Assembly (NCBI GenBank): GCA_032988165.1
Contig: JANTQF010000014.1
Span: 124,001 to 188,000 of the forward strand
Direction of reading: 5' to 3'
DNA: 64,000 nucleotides
Source of the DNA: Emmonsiellopsis sp. PD_33
Taxonomy: Eukaryota; Ascomycota; Eurotiomycetes; Onygenales; Ajellomycetaceae
The translations under genes and the position numbers were made by a program. This document shows positions 50,657 to 61,659 of this stretch, in pieces. The notes beneath the pieces are model-generated. The model did no database searches. It was not told where the DNA came from and worked only from the letters and a program-made list of their open reading frames with translations. Each line of letters opens with the position of its first letter. Positions within the stretch are counted from its first letter, which is position 1.

Positions 50657-51201
50657 TTCGAATATCGGAGTGCTCGATGGTGATGGTAGGGGGGTTATTG
50701 AGTCGTCGCAAGCAACAGGTCAGATCGATGCCAGTCGGACAATCTTGATACTAAGCCGGTCCAAATTGAATTTCGAGGCAATAAAAAGAATATCCGGATT
50801 TGTTTGGGGTCGAGCTGTCGTCGCATTCCCCATGTTAGAGGATCCACCGCCCTCTCCGTTATCGGGGCCTGGACATCTCAATGAAACGTGACAAGCCCAG
50901 TTATTCAACTGTCTATTGCACCCAAATCATCGGCCATCGACATCGTTGGCACCGGCGGGGATATCCAATATATCGAGCTAGAAGGGCCTAAGAACGCTGA
51001 GATGTATGTCGCAGTTTCTATTCATCTCACTATGGGCTGAGCCGGCGGGGAAACATAAATCCGATCCCATGCCAAGGCCGGAACCCCCGGATACGCGTGG
51101 GGAAATAAATACGAGTATCTAGATGAAAGGCGCCAACACCCTCGTTACTCATTTCATATTCTATTCCATGTGTTAATCCAAATAACGCCCGCTCATGTAT
51201 G
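50657..51201. promoter_or_regulatory. prnX promoter with six CCGG half-sites
   Basis: CCGG occurs at 50,756, 50,794, 50,952, 51,042, 51,078 and 51,087 in 545 bp, where about two would be expected. The last two form a CCGG-N5-CCGG pair, and the sites at 50,952 and 51,042 share the longer string CCGGCGGGGA. Paired CCGG motifs are the reported recognition sequence of PrnA in Aspergillus (from memory). The region also contains the 3' end of the CAP10-like gene. Confidence 0.45.
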
Positions 51202-52666
51202 TTAATTCGAAAACTGCATCATGTCCTTGGGATCCAGCAGTATAAATGACTCGTACCGAACGCCTCGCTCAACCGCTTCCCCAGACGGCACAGCCGGCAT
51301 GCCGCCGTGTGAGAACACCTCCACCCAACCGTACAGCAGCTCGCGCCAGTAACATGCCTCTGCCGCCTTGGTCAAATATCGTTCTCGGAATGTCTTGACA
51401 TTGTTGTCCGCTATTCGTTTGGTCTGGTCGTCCTGCCGTAACAGCTCCTCCATTTTCCCCGGTAGGTCTGAGAAGTCTCGTTCCACTTCGACGTAATTCT
51501 GGTGAGGCCCTTGCGCCTGAAGGAGATAGTGGTGGTGCTGGATATACTGCAACTTGTGCGCAACCACAACAGAGTGGCAAGCTTGTCGGTATTTGAGAGA
51601 TGAGGAGAATGCGCGGCCTGGACAGCCAATTCATACTCATTAGTCTTCCTCCACCCATGCCCATATGAACTCAAATGGACGACCAAAGAAGGAGACAGAG
51701 ATATTGCTTACCTTCGACATGTGCAATAAACATATACTTGCAATGGTCCTCCATGCTGATTAGGTTGTCCTGCCGCGTCCATACAACTTCTTTCACATCC
51801 CCCCAAGGTTTGCTTCTCGTGACTTCGAGCAGTTTGCGTCTTAGCTTGGGGGCGAAACTCAGCTTTCCTCTCCAAACAAGCTTCTTTTTTTTTAATTTCC
51901 ACGGGAATATATCTTCCGTCTGTTTGATCTTTTCCACAACCTGGCTGTATGGACCAATGGAGATTTTAGGGTTATCCCACGCCCAGAAACCAAAGTCCGG
52001 CATCAGCCAAATGGACTCCTCACTTGCTTTCCTTCCAAGTGCCCACAACGGCTGGTCACTGGCTAGGACATCCTCAACCTTGTCCTCTATCGAAAAAACA
52101 AACTCGGTGTCAGGCAAGGTGCTGCGGTCTACAGGGAGGGCGCGGTAGATTGCACTGAAAATGGCCAATGTCTTGCGCCGGTGGTCCTCTTGTGCTGAAT
52201 TTGTGGCGACGACGTGAAGCTCGCCATCATAGATCATCCCCCTTGCCATACCATTTCGCAGAGCTATCTGATCCAGGTGATTTGGCGTTATCCCGCCCCG
52301 CGGCCTCCAAAAATCCACCGCTCGATTTACGTCCTCGAATAATCCGGGGAAGGCAGCCTGGCATTGGTCCCGAGTAAGCCCCACATTTTGGTCATCCCGC
52401 CCGTACTGGAATGACCAGTGCGGAGAATTAGGTGCTGTCGTTATCGTGTTATTATTATCAACAGACTCCAGGCATGAACCGCAATTGAAGTTTGTTGATT
52501 GTTCACAGGCACAATGGCCGGCGGGAATAAGTTGAGTGATGAGCGGGTGGATATTGTCTTTGTCTGAGTTCATGGCAAACCACATGACAAAAATGAAGGA
52601 GGACAGAAGGACACCTAGGCATGGCAGGACGGACCTGACGAGTCCAAATTTCTGCCGAAAGGACAT
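51202..52666 (-). CDS. CAP10-like glycosyltransferase (GT90, type II membrane protein)
   Basis: Exons 52,666-51,712 and 51,617-51,202 join across a 94-bp intron to give 456 residues. Residues about 8-31 form a single hydrophobic anchor, so the catalytic part faces the Golgi/ER lumen. The CAP10/GT90 domain is visible in PDFGFWAWDN, KKLVWRGKLSFAPKLRR and the nucleotide-sugar region HCKYMFIAHVEG-RAFSSSLKYRQACHSVV, which is rebuilt exactly across the splice, followed by QYIQHHHYLL. The family includes Cryptococcus Cap10 and beta-xylosyltransferases that build capsule or cell-surface glycans. The acceptor is unknown here. It lies between prnX and prnC yet has no obvious role in proline use, so it is probably an inserted passenger gene. 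Confidence 0.88.
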
Positions 52667-54303
52667 GTTTCTGTATGGGCGATTATTCGAAGGGCATCAG
52701 CACGAGGAAAGTCGATAAACCGCCAGGATAAGAATGTCCTGGCGGCCGGCAGCGCGTCCCAAGCACTGGCTGGCAGTACGGACGCGGGAGATTTGTCTTT
52801 GGCCTTTTGGGTGCATGAGCATTGAACGTTTCAGAGCCGAACGGGGAGAGATAAATGCAGGTGGGGTTTGGCGCATCGTGGCAGATACGAAGGGCAGAAG
52901 ACGAGAAGCTGGACAGCAGACACATGGATTCTCCATGGCCGAAGCGGCCGCGCTGCCCCTTGAAAGTTGACGCAGCATTAAGATTGGCATAGCGGTTTTG
53001 ATCAACGGCCCAAGGGCCGTGCAATTGGGCGGCGTGTCTCCAATCGGTGGGGATGAGCCACAGGGGGAGGGATTGGCATCTGTGGGCCTATTGGAAGGGT
53101 GCATTCCCCCATTCATTGTTCATCTGAAGGTGATAAGAATGATATTCAACACCAAAAAGGCACGGGGATGGAAAATATTAGTAAAGAGATGATGGACACC
53201 CAGATTTCTACTTGAGCTATGTGCAATTCCCAGCCTCACCCATAGGGAACATCGGTCGACCATTGCTCAATGCTCGCTGGGGCCCGGGGGTTCGTTGAGT
53301 TCATTGCCCCCCAGGCCTTAGCAAACCAGGTCAATCTTTAATGATTATCGCCATCGGGAGTAATCTGGGGCGCTAGGCGGCCGGGGGCAGCAAAGGACCA
53401 CCAAGAAGCACGCCCTGGATCAGTAAGGTACTAAGTAAACCTTCAAGAAGGATAGGGGGCGCGAAGCTAGCATAAGCTTTAAAGCAACAACACTCGACTC
53501 CACGACAGCTATAATCCATTAGAGCATTCGTAAATGGCTACTCCAGATATGCAAGTTATCCCTGCGTACGCATGCCAGTGGTGTCCCCGAGCACTGCAGC
53601 AGCCATAAAAACGGCTGTGGAGTTTGCTGGAGTTTGTTGTGCCGTCGGTGGACAAAGAGCGTCGTCGTCATCAGCAAGGAAACTCCTGGTCCATCAAAGC
53701 CTTGGCGTGGCTTAGTCACCCCATCTCACCGCCTTGCCGTTTTCGTTGGAATTAGTTCTGCCGCAAATTCACCGCCTGCAAGTTGCAACCTTGGATTCTC
53801 GCCAGCCCGAGCCCTGGAATGCTATATCAACTCCCGCTTTGCCCACCCACGGGCCACAGGCCACAGAGCAACAGAGCCACAGACTCACAGAGCCCTGGGA
53901 AATGGTTTTGTCTAGCCCCTGGTCCCATTAACCCATTGCATCCATTGAGGCCTGGGAGTCGCTTGGACCAGCCCAGGTTCAACACGGATTTTTGACACAC
54001 CGCATGGCAAAATGTCCCTGGGTGCCGATTCTTGGACTTGTATCAAGCTTTTATCAAGTCTTCGGCCAGCCCACCCGCCCCGCACCGAGACCCTGCAGCC
54101 GAAAACAACGGACAGCGGCTTTCCGCCGCCAAGCGGGCATAGCACTTGGTATCCGGGCGAGTAGCTGATAAGGCAGCTTCGAGAACAAGCAGCTTCCCCG
54201 CGGCTGCCATGGCAGACTATGCGTTGTCTCTACAAAATCCCAACCTCTCCGCCTTTCTTCCTCCCTCCATCCTCTACCGTCAGCAACCCGCCAGCAGCCC
54301 GCC
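52667..54303. promoter_or_regulatory. Divergent promoter region, CAP10-like gene and prnC
   Basis: This 1,637-bp gap lies between divergent start codons. CCGG half-sites occur at 53,371 and 54,153, the latter about 150 bp before prnC. A cacagagccacagactcaca-like imperfect repeat lies at 53,845-53,905. Several open frames occur on both strands but none shows coding character. Confidence 0.45.
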
Positions 54304-56176
54304 ATGAACAGAATCCAAAGACTGTCTGCCCGCAACCCCCTTGTTGGCAAGGCCTCGGCCTCTCTCTCCTGCAATGTCTCATGCTCTCGCGGCTTCGGCA
54401 GCTTAGCAACCTTCAAGGTTCCCCCCGCCAGGAACGAGCCAAATGTACGCCTTGACCTTCGCATCGCTACGGCTGACCAAGACTGACCACTCCTCCTTCG
54501 TTGTTTAGCATCACTATGCGAGGAATTCACACGAACGGCTGGGCCTGGAATCGTCGCTCAGGTCCATGAGAAGCACATCCCCGCTGGACGTCCCCGCTGT
54601 GATTGCCGGACAACTGGTTCGCTGAATTCCTCAAACCCACTTTGTCATATGCTTTTCACTCATTGCGTCCATGCAGGTCAAATCTTCAGATGTTGCACGC
54701 CAGCCAAACCCATCTGCCCATACCGAAGCTGTCGCGCAGTATCATAATGCTACCGAAGCCCATGTCTCCCAAGCAATTGACGCTGCACTGAAATATAAGC
54801 CCCAATGGGAACGCCTCAGTTTTGCCGACAGAGCTGCCATCTTTCTCAAAGCTGCTGATCTAATATCTGGAAAGTACCGGTACAAAATCATGGCTGCCAC
54901 CATGCTGGGTCAGGGCAAGAATGCCTGGCAAGCGGAGATTGACGCCGCCGCCGAGCTAGCAGATTTCTTCCGCTTTAACGTGCAGTACGCAGAGGAACTG
55001 TACGCTCAACAACCCCAGCACCACTCGCCAGGGGTCTGGAATCGTATCGAATACCGGCCACTTGAAGGTTTTGTCTACGCTGTGTCCCCGTTTAACTTTA
55101 CGGCTATTGGGGGCAACCTAGTTGGTGCACCCGCCCTCCTCGGTAACGTTGTTATATGGAAGCCATCACCATCATCGGTTCTCTCCAGCTATATCCTTTA
55201 TAATATCCTGCTTGAAGCGGGTCTCCCTCCTAATGTCATCCAATTCGTTCCTGGCGATGCTGAAATGGTCACCAAGGTTGCTCTCACACACAAGGACTTT
55301 GCGGCCTTGCACTACACCGGAAGCAGCGCCGTTTTCAGGTCTCTTTATGGGAAAATAGGGGAAGGTATTGCAGCCGGTGCCTACAAATCTTACCCTCGTG
55401 TTGTTGGTGAAACTGGAGGTAAAAACTTTCACTTAATCCACCCGTCTGCGGATATCGAAAATGCTGTCATAAACACTGTCCGTGGTGCATTTGAATATCA
55501 AGGGCAAAAGTGCAGTGCCACCTCCCGTGCTTATGTCCCTCAATCTTGCTGGGAACAATTTGAGCCCCAGCTTGTGCGTGAAACGGAAAATCTCAAGGTC
55601 GGCCCACCAGAGGAGTTTGGTAATTTTGTCGGTCCCGTTATTCATGAGGCATCGTTCAAAAAATTGTCAGGGGTCATTGACGCTGCGAAAAACGACCCAG
55701 ATCTCAAATTAATCGCTGGAGGGAAATATGACGGCAGCAAAGGATATTTCGTCCACCCTACTATTTATGTCACCAAGGATCCCCACCACAAGCTCATGTC
55801 CACGGAGCTCTTCGGACCCATCCTCGTTGTGCACGTATACGACGATTCCAAATCACCAACTGAAGCTTTTAAGAATATCTGCAGAACCATCGACAACACC
55901 TCGGAATACGGCTTAACCGGTTCTGTGTTTTCAGGGGAGAGGGATGCAATTCAGCAAGCTCAGGACCTGCTGCAGAACACAGCCGGTAACTTCTACATCA
56001 ACTGCAAATCTACCGGCGCTGTTGTCGGACAACAACCTTTCGGTGGTGCTAGGCAGAGCGGGACAAACGACAAGGCCGGCAGCGCAAACATCCTCAGTCG
56101 ATTCGTAAGCATGCGTTCGATCAAGGAGGAGTTCTCTCCTCTCACACAGACTCTGTACCCAAGCAACCAGGTCTAG
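54304..56176 (+). CDS. prnC: Delta-1-pyrroline-5-carboxylate dehydrogenase (PrnC)
   Basis: Exons 54,304-54,444, 54,509-54,616 and 54,677-56,176 give 582 residues, splitting at EPN/HHYARNS and GQL/VKSSD. The enzyme oxidises P5C (glutamate semialdehyde) to glutamate with NAD+ in the mitochondrial matrix. The first about 35 residues are rich in Arg, Ser and Ala without acids, as in a mitochondrial presequence. The aldehyde dehydrogenase fold shows SPFNFTAIGGNL, the general-base Glu in VGETGGKN (about residue 328), the nucleophile Cys in YQGQKCSATSR (about residue 362), ELFGPILVV and QQPFGGARQSGTNDK. Length and motifs match fungal P5CDH throughout. It lies upstream of prnD in the same orientation. 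Confidence 0.95.
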
Positions 56177-57371
56177 TGAGCTCCATCCATCCCAGTTCTT
56201 TGCTGCATTGCAGCGTATTAAAACGCCCTTCGATATCCAAAATCACAGCCTCATACCAGGCCTGACACCAACTATGCGGTCCAACCAACATCATAGGATC
56301 AAATGTTCAGGGGCTCTCGAGGTTGTTCAGCGATTACCATTGCGTAGTGCAACGAACGTACTGAGAGGTGTCGGTCCCATAAACCAACCCCGTACGACGA
56401 TCCAATCTGCCTGGGGAGATCCCCCCGCTTCCCTCGTCCCAGTTGAAGACATCAGCCGGTGAAATTTACCCATGTATATGCACACACATATAGATATGAT
56501 AATGACTCCAATATTCTTATTAATACACATGTTACCTTTAACCGCACATTCGTAGAAAATCTTCTCAAAGTTCCAAGGTTACTCCCCTTTAGAAAAACGA
56601 CAAGCATTTCTCAATCCTTGCTGACAACCCTAACTACGTGTTCATCGTTGACTAGTATTTTCCATACAATTACCCAGTAAACAGGTCCAGTATTGGCAGT
56701 GACTCCACGCCCCACGCAGATGAGCGAGTTCCAATTGTCACATCTGGCTAGTAATGTATATATATACCGGGCCGCCCAAAAAAATATATCCCTTATATGC
56801 AGCTCTCTCTAAGGTTGGGCGACAGTAGCGTTCGGGCTTTCCTTCTCACAACACGAAATATACTACGTAGACGCCTGTGGAGCTTTCGCAGCAGCGAGTC
56901 TTTGTCACCAACTATCCGGCTACCTGCCGTCTGCTAGAATTGGCCCTTACATAGCAATAAGCTGATAGGAGATGGCACATCAACAAAAACACCCTCGCTT
57001 CTTTTCGGTCTTCAAATGCCAGTCGCAGCACAGTTCCATGGGTCTAGATAAGTACCAAGATTGACCGAACCCCAAACCTTAAATATTTAACTCACATCAC
57101 CTGACGCAGTGGGCTGAGTTTAAGGATACCGCCGGATAGGCTCGCTTGGGGCCGTCGGAGAGCCTGACATCCCGCTATCAACCGCCATAGCCCGGGCGGA
57201 ATACATGCGGCATTCTGAGCACTGCCTCATATATCATCGTGGCCATGTTGTATATACCAGAGTGCCAAAGGGTCATATATTGACGGGATAACTCCTCCGT
57301 CAACGAGCATCGGACGACAATACATTTTCCCCCAGAGATCCTATACACCCGTCCTACGTCACGGGGGCGAT
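56177..57371. promoter_or_regulatory. Intergenic prnC-prnD, prnD promoter
   Basis: About 1.2 kb between the prnC stop and the prnD start. Single CCGG half-sites lie at 56,767, 56,916 and 57,132, the last about 240 bp before prnD. No permease coding sequence is present here. Confidence 0.5.
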
Positions 57372-58883
57372 ATGGCCCTCAAGTTCCCCGTGCGGTATCA
57401 GACACAACTAAAATACATCCTCCCTCAATTCTCATCTCTCCAACACTGTCGGGCCATCCACGTCCCTCCCTCCGGACCCCGACGGTCCATCACCAGCGCA
57501 TCATGGGACGTCAAACCGCCTCGCCGGCCGGCCAGCAACAGCAACAACAACAACAACCCCCATCGTGACCTAGAGAAGATGCCTATGGTCTCGCTACTCC
57601 GGGGAATCGTGATGTATGCGGCCATGTCACGGCCGTATCTCATGGACACCGCATCTGCGATGGTGAGGAAGAATATCCATCTATTGACAGGGAATCCGGT
57701 CTTGCGGTTCTTTCTGGATAAGATATTCTATGCGCACTTCTGTGCGGGGGCAACCGAGGCCGAGATTAAGCGGACCGTGGGCGGTTTAAGGAATCTTGGG
57801 TTCAAAGGTGTGATCATCAATTATGCCCGTGAGGTCGATCTCTCGACTACCAAGACCGTCCAGGCGAGCACGGCGGAGCGTCTTGCGGCACATCAGGCGC
57901 ATGTAGCCGAGTGGCTGGACGGGTCGCTGCGGGGGGTCAAGTATTCCAACGCGGGCGATTATGTCGCGTTGAAGTTCACGGGAGCCGGTGCAGAGTGCGT
58001 TCGCATGTTGGAAGCTGGCGAGGCGCCGGATGCAGTCATGGCACAGGCTCTGGATGAGATCTGTAAGACGGCAAAGGTTCGCGGTGTAAGGTTGCTGTTC
58101 GATGCAGAGCATCACGTCCAGCAGAAGGGCATTGATGCATGGACTATGGATTTGATGGAGAAATATAACAAGAGCGGGGATTTGGTTGTATACAACACTT
58201 ATCAGATGTATGTGCTCTCCTTGATTGCCTGGTCCGGCTGCGTCTAACGTGGAGATAGGTACCTGAAAAAATCCACCGCGACGCTTGCAAAACATCTTGA
58301 GCGTGCGCAGTCTGCCAACTTCCCCCTCGGGGTAAAGCTGGTTCGCGGAGCCTATCTCGATAGCGATCCACGGCATTTAATCCACAACACCAAAGAAGAA
58401 ACGGATCGTGCGTACAACGATGCCGCGGTAATGCTTGCCACGCAGCATATTCGCAACCCGTCCGGGCCGAGAGTTGGAATCGTGCTTGCGACTCACAACG
58501 CAGAGAGCGTAAACCTGATGCGGGACCTACGCCAGGAGCAGGTGCAAAACGGCATGCCCTTGGCGGAGGTTGACTATGCGCAATTGATGGGGATGGCCGA
58601 TGAGCTGTCGCTGAGCCTGACGCAGAAAAGACCAGTATGTGCTAGTCCATTCCCCCCTGATCTATCCCTTCTCTACGTAAACCGTCACTAATAGAATGGT
58701 CCTAAATTAAAGGATATCGACGAAGAGAACATCCAAGTGTTCAAATATATTGTGTGGGGCACGCATGAGGAGTGCATGATGTATCTTCTCCGACGAGCAG
58801 ACGAGAATCGGGATGCGGTGGATCGGAGTTTGCAAAGCCGGCGGGCGCTCTGGAGCGAACTTCGCCAGCGGCTATTTCTGTAA
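57372..58883 (+). CDS. prnD: Proline oxidase/dehydrogenase (PrnD)
   Basis: Exons 57,372-58,207, 58,259-58,634 and 58,713-58,883, with introns of 51 and 78 bp, give 460 residues. The enzyme is a mitochondrial inner-membrane flavoprotein that oxidises proline to P5C and passes electrons to the respiratory chain. The N-terminus is Arg/Ser/Gln-rich with few acids (import signal) and includes a short Asn run encoded by aacaacaa repeats. The PRODH barrel shows GFKGVIINYAREVDLS, YVALKFTGAG, RGVRLLFDAEHHVQQ, YNTYQMYLKKS (joined across intron 1), VKLVRGAYLDSDP and VGIVLATHNAESV, then a C-terminal IVWGTHEECMMYLLRRADENRDA. These match fungal proline oxidases. Its product is the substrate of PrnC just upstream. 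Confidence 0.94.
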
Positions 58884-59420
58884 ATAATGGTTAGCATAGA
58901 GGACATAATAAACGTTAATGATGATAGTATGATTCGTATGATACAGCCGCCAGGCAAGCTTTTCTGGAGGACGCGAGGGGCTTGTTGTAAATCCGGTAGA
59001 CTCAAGAAACATTCCGTTGTAGTGTATGTACGCTATAGATATGTTTGTGCTGTAGATATACTCATCTTTGAGAGTTCAGGATCCTGGATCTTGACCAGTA
59101 TCAAACTGCTTGAGTGATGTTGGTGGTTGGTTGTCTGTACAAAAAACATGTCACGTGCAGCTAGTCACAGTAGTTAGTTCGCCAGCAAAAAATTGAAAAC
59201 AACGACATCGATTTATCCTCCTGTCTCTTATTACACACCGGATCGATTCTTGACATATTATCAAGGAGCTATGCTGTTAGGTATCTATCCCTTTCAACCG
59301 CTGCAATATCCTATATCACCTTCGAATTTAGAGCGCCATTTCCGCTGCGATAATAATTCATAGGCCAACATACGTCCATCCTCCTACTACACCCCTTGGA
59401 ACGGGAAGAAATCCACACTC
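58884..59420. other. Intergenic, convergent 3' ends of prnD and alpha-galactosidase
   Basis: No gene or repeat is seen in these 537 bp. It should hold both polyadenylation regions; two possible signals are aataaacgttaa near 58,907 and the AT-rich run near 59,340. Confidence 0.5.
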
Positions 59421-61114
59421 TCACAATTCATTATGACTTCCCCGTTGACGCAATCGGAACATGGCTGCCCCATGGGCTTTTACGAATGCGCTGACTGTTC
59501 CGCCTGGTCCGACGCTCCCGACCTTCAATCCCATGAGTAGCTCCGAATTCGAATCGGGCACCTTCGCAAACACATTCTTGGCCCCTCCGAGCGCAGTCAG
59601 GTTCCGCTCGGCAATTAACTTTTCGGGGGTGTTTCCGTTGATGATTGAATTTGCCGTTTCATCGTCCATGCGGTTAGCCCACAAGTCATATATGTCCCAT
59701 GTCTGCTGAATTTGTTTGGCTGTTCCGCTGGGTCCGTTATCCCAGAAAATGTCTACCAAAGATGCATCCATTTGCCGGTCACTGGTCGCTGCATTGAGGA
59801 GCAATACGACCTGGTCTCCCCCAGAGAGGCCGCCGCTAAACATGCTAATTTCCCCTTTCCCAAATTCATTCGTATCATTAACGAAATGGCGCCATTTCCG
59901 GGTGGCTGAGGCGCCTTCCGCATCCTGGGATACAGCGACGACAGCAATGTTCTGCAGAATAGAGACGCTCTTCGCATCAATCTCATTCAACCTCAGGCTC
60001 ATGAGCAATGGCGATTTCAACGCAGCCCACACGCTAAAATGTGCAACCATTTCATCATCACTCAACCCTCCACCCCCAACCACTGTTTAGACTGTCAGCT
60101 ACCATCCCCTTCGCTACCATAGACCAGACCAGTACATACCAAGCATATCAAGGTCGTTCCAAGCCCCGGGGAATGCCTTTGATGGGTAATAAACGGCTTT
60201 GTTGATCACATTCATCACGGAACATCGGAATCCAGGCAATTTGCAGTCGAGTCCGTCCAGCTCCGCGCAGGGACACTCTGGTGTATCCCTGTCGAAATTC
60301 AAAAACAGATCTCCAGTTGTCCGCCATGAGTTAGCGATGGTCGGTCCCCAGTTCCAAGTTCCGTCTACTCCCCTTCAGCGGTGAGATTAGCGTTAGTGCT
60401 AGGGTCAAGTTTATGATTAAGAAGTACTTACCAGTTGCACAAGCTGTAGAGAACCGGTCTTCCAGTTTTATTAAGAGCTTTCCCCATAGCATTATAACGA
60501 TTGAAAGACAAGAGCGGAGTTCCCTCCTGTCCTTCGTTATAACAGTTATCATATTTCAGATAGTCAATCTGTCAATATCAGCCCGACTATCCTCATGGTT
60601 CGCATTTTTCCAGGAACCACATACCCCCCAGCTTGCCCAAGCTTCCGCGTCCTGGGTTTCATAACCCAGGGAGCCCTCATAACGACCGCATGTCATCGTC
60701 CCAGCGCTGGAATATATCCCTATCTTCAGCCCCAGAGAGTGGATCCTATCTGCGAGTCCGCTGATGCCATTCGGAAATTTGTCAAGATCTGGTTGTAAAT
60801 ATCCGGACGAATTGCGACCCGCAGACCAACAATCATCTACCACCACATATTCATAACCCAGGTCCTTGAACCCCAATTTCACCATTTTCTCTGCGGCCTC
60901 TAGAATCACCGTCTCCGAGATATTGCAATAAAAACTATTCCACGAATTCTATTGTTTTTCAAAGGTTAGTTTTTCGACATATATCTAGCTATCTTCAGCT
61001 CTTGCTTACCCATCCCATCTGCGGTGTCAAGGCCAGCCCATTATTCAAAGCTGCGGCGTAGCCAACAAGAAACCCAAACAAAAGCGACAGGATTATAACC
61101 ATCCGAGAAATCAT
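59421..61114 (-). CDS. Secreted alpha-galactosidase, GH27
   Basis: Exons 61,114-61,010, 60,948-60,625, 60,568-60,432, 60,372-60,140 and 60,082-59,421, with introns of 56-61 bp, give 486 residues. The enzyme removes terminal alpha-1,6-galactose from melibiose, raffinose-type sugars or galactomannan. Residues 1 to about 22 are a signal peptide (MVIILSLLFGFLVGYAAA) before LNNGLALTPQMGWNSWN, the standard GH27 mature start. Catalytic residues are present: nucleophile Asp in LKYDNC (Asp150) and acid/base Asp in WNDLDML (about Asp264). VVDDCW, SLGYETQDA and DDEMVAHFSVWAALKSPLLM also match the family. N-glycosylation sites such as GNTP are near the C-terminus. It is probably the AglB-like group. An MFS sugar carrier lies just upstream in the same orientation. 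Confidence 0.93.
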
Positions 61115-61659
61115 GGTGAAGTCGGGTGGCAGATATGGAAAACAGTCGTGAAAATATGTCCAATATCTAAGTCGGACAAGCAGAATGAGGTGAAGAACTG
61201 AAGGTAATATGGTTAGACGGTATTATTAAGCGTATGTATTGTCTTCTATCCCCGGAGACGGACTTGTTCCAACTTTTCCACCCTACACCCTACATACGCA
61301 GAGGCTTGCCGTGTCCAAATGCGGTAGGTGGGGGTTGTTCGTGGTCCAATGATCAGGGAAGGGACAACCTATCTTGTCATCCAGCAGCTTCACTTGCGCA
61401 GTAAGTAATCTACCTTACAAGGACTACATCCCAACTTCAATATAATTCTCAGAATACCCTCTCGAAATTGTTTGCCATAGCTCATCGAAGTCGACTTGGT
61501 CAAGAAACCGAGAAAAGACCTCGTGACACCAAGATTTGCTCACAGTTTTTCTTCAAGGATATAGTCTACTCTTCATTGTTAAATGGACCAATGGCTAGAT
61601 ACATACAAAATTACAAACGGTCTGGTCGAAATCACCACTAGGGAAACGGTGCCAGCCTC
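61115..61659. promoter_or_regulatory. Alpha-galactosidase promoter and transporter 3' flank
   Basis: 545 bp between two minus-strand genes. No gene is seen. Weak matches to the carbon-repression site SYGGRG occur at 61,250 and 61,328, at a frequency expected by chance. Confidence 0.5.

Noticed and set aside
53845..53905. Imperfect cacagag repeat upstream of prnC as a regulatory array
   Set aside because: Too short and irregular, with no known factor match.
61250..61333. Carbon-repression (SYGGRG) sites upstream of the alpha-galactosidase
   Set aside because: Two matches to such a degenerate hexamer in 545 bp are what chance predicts.
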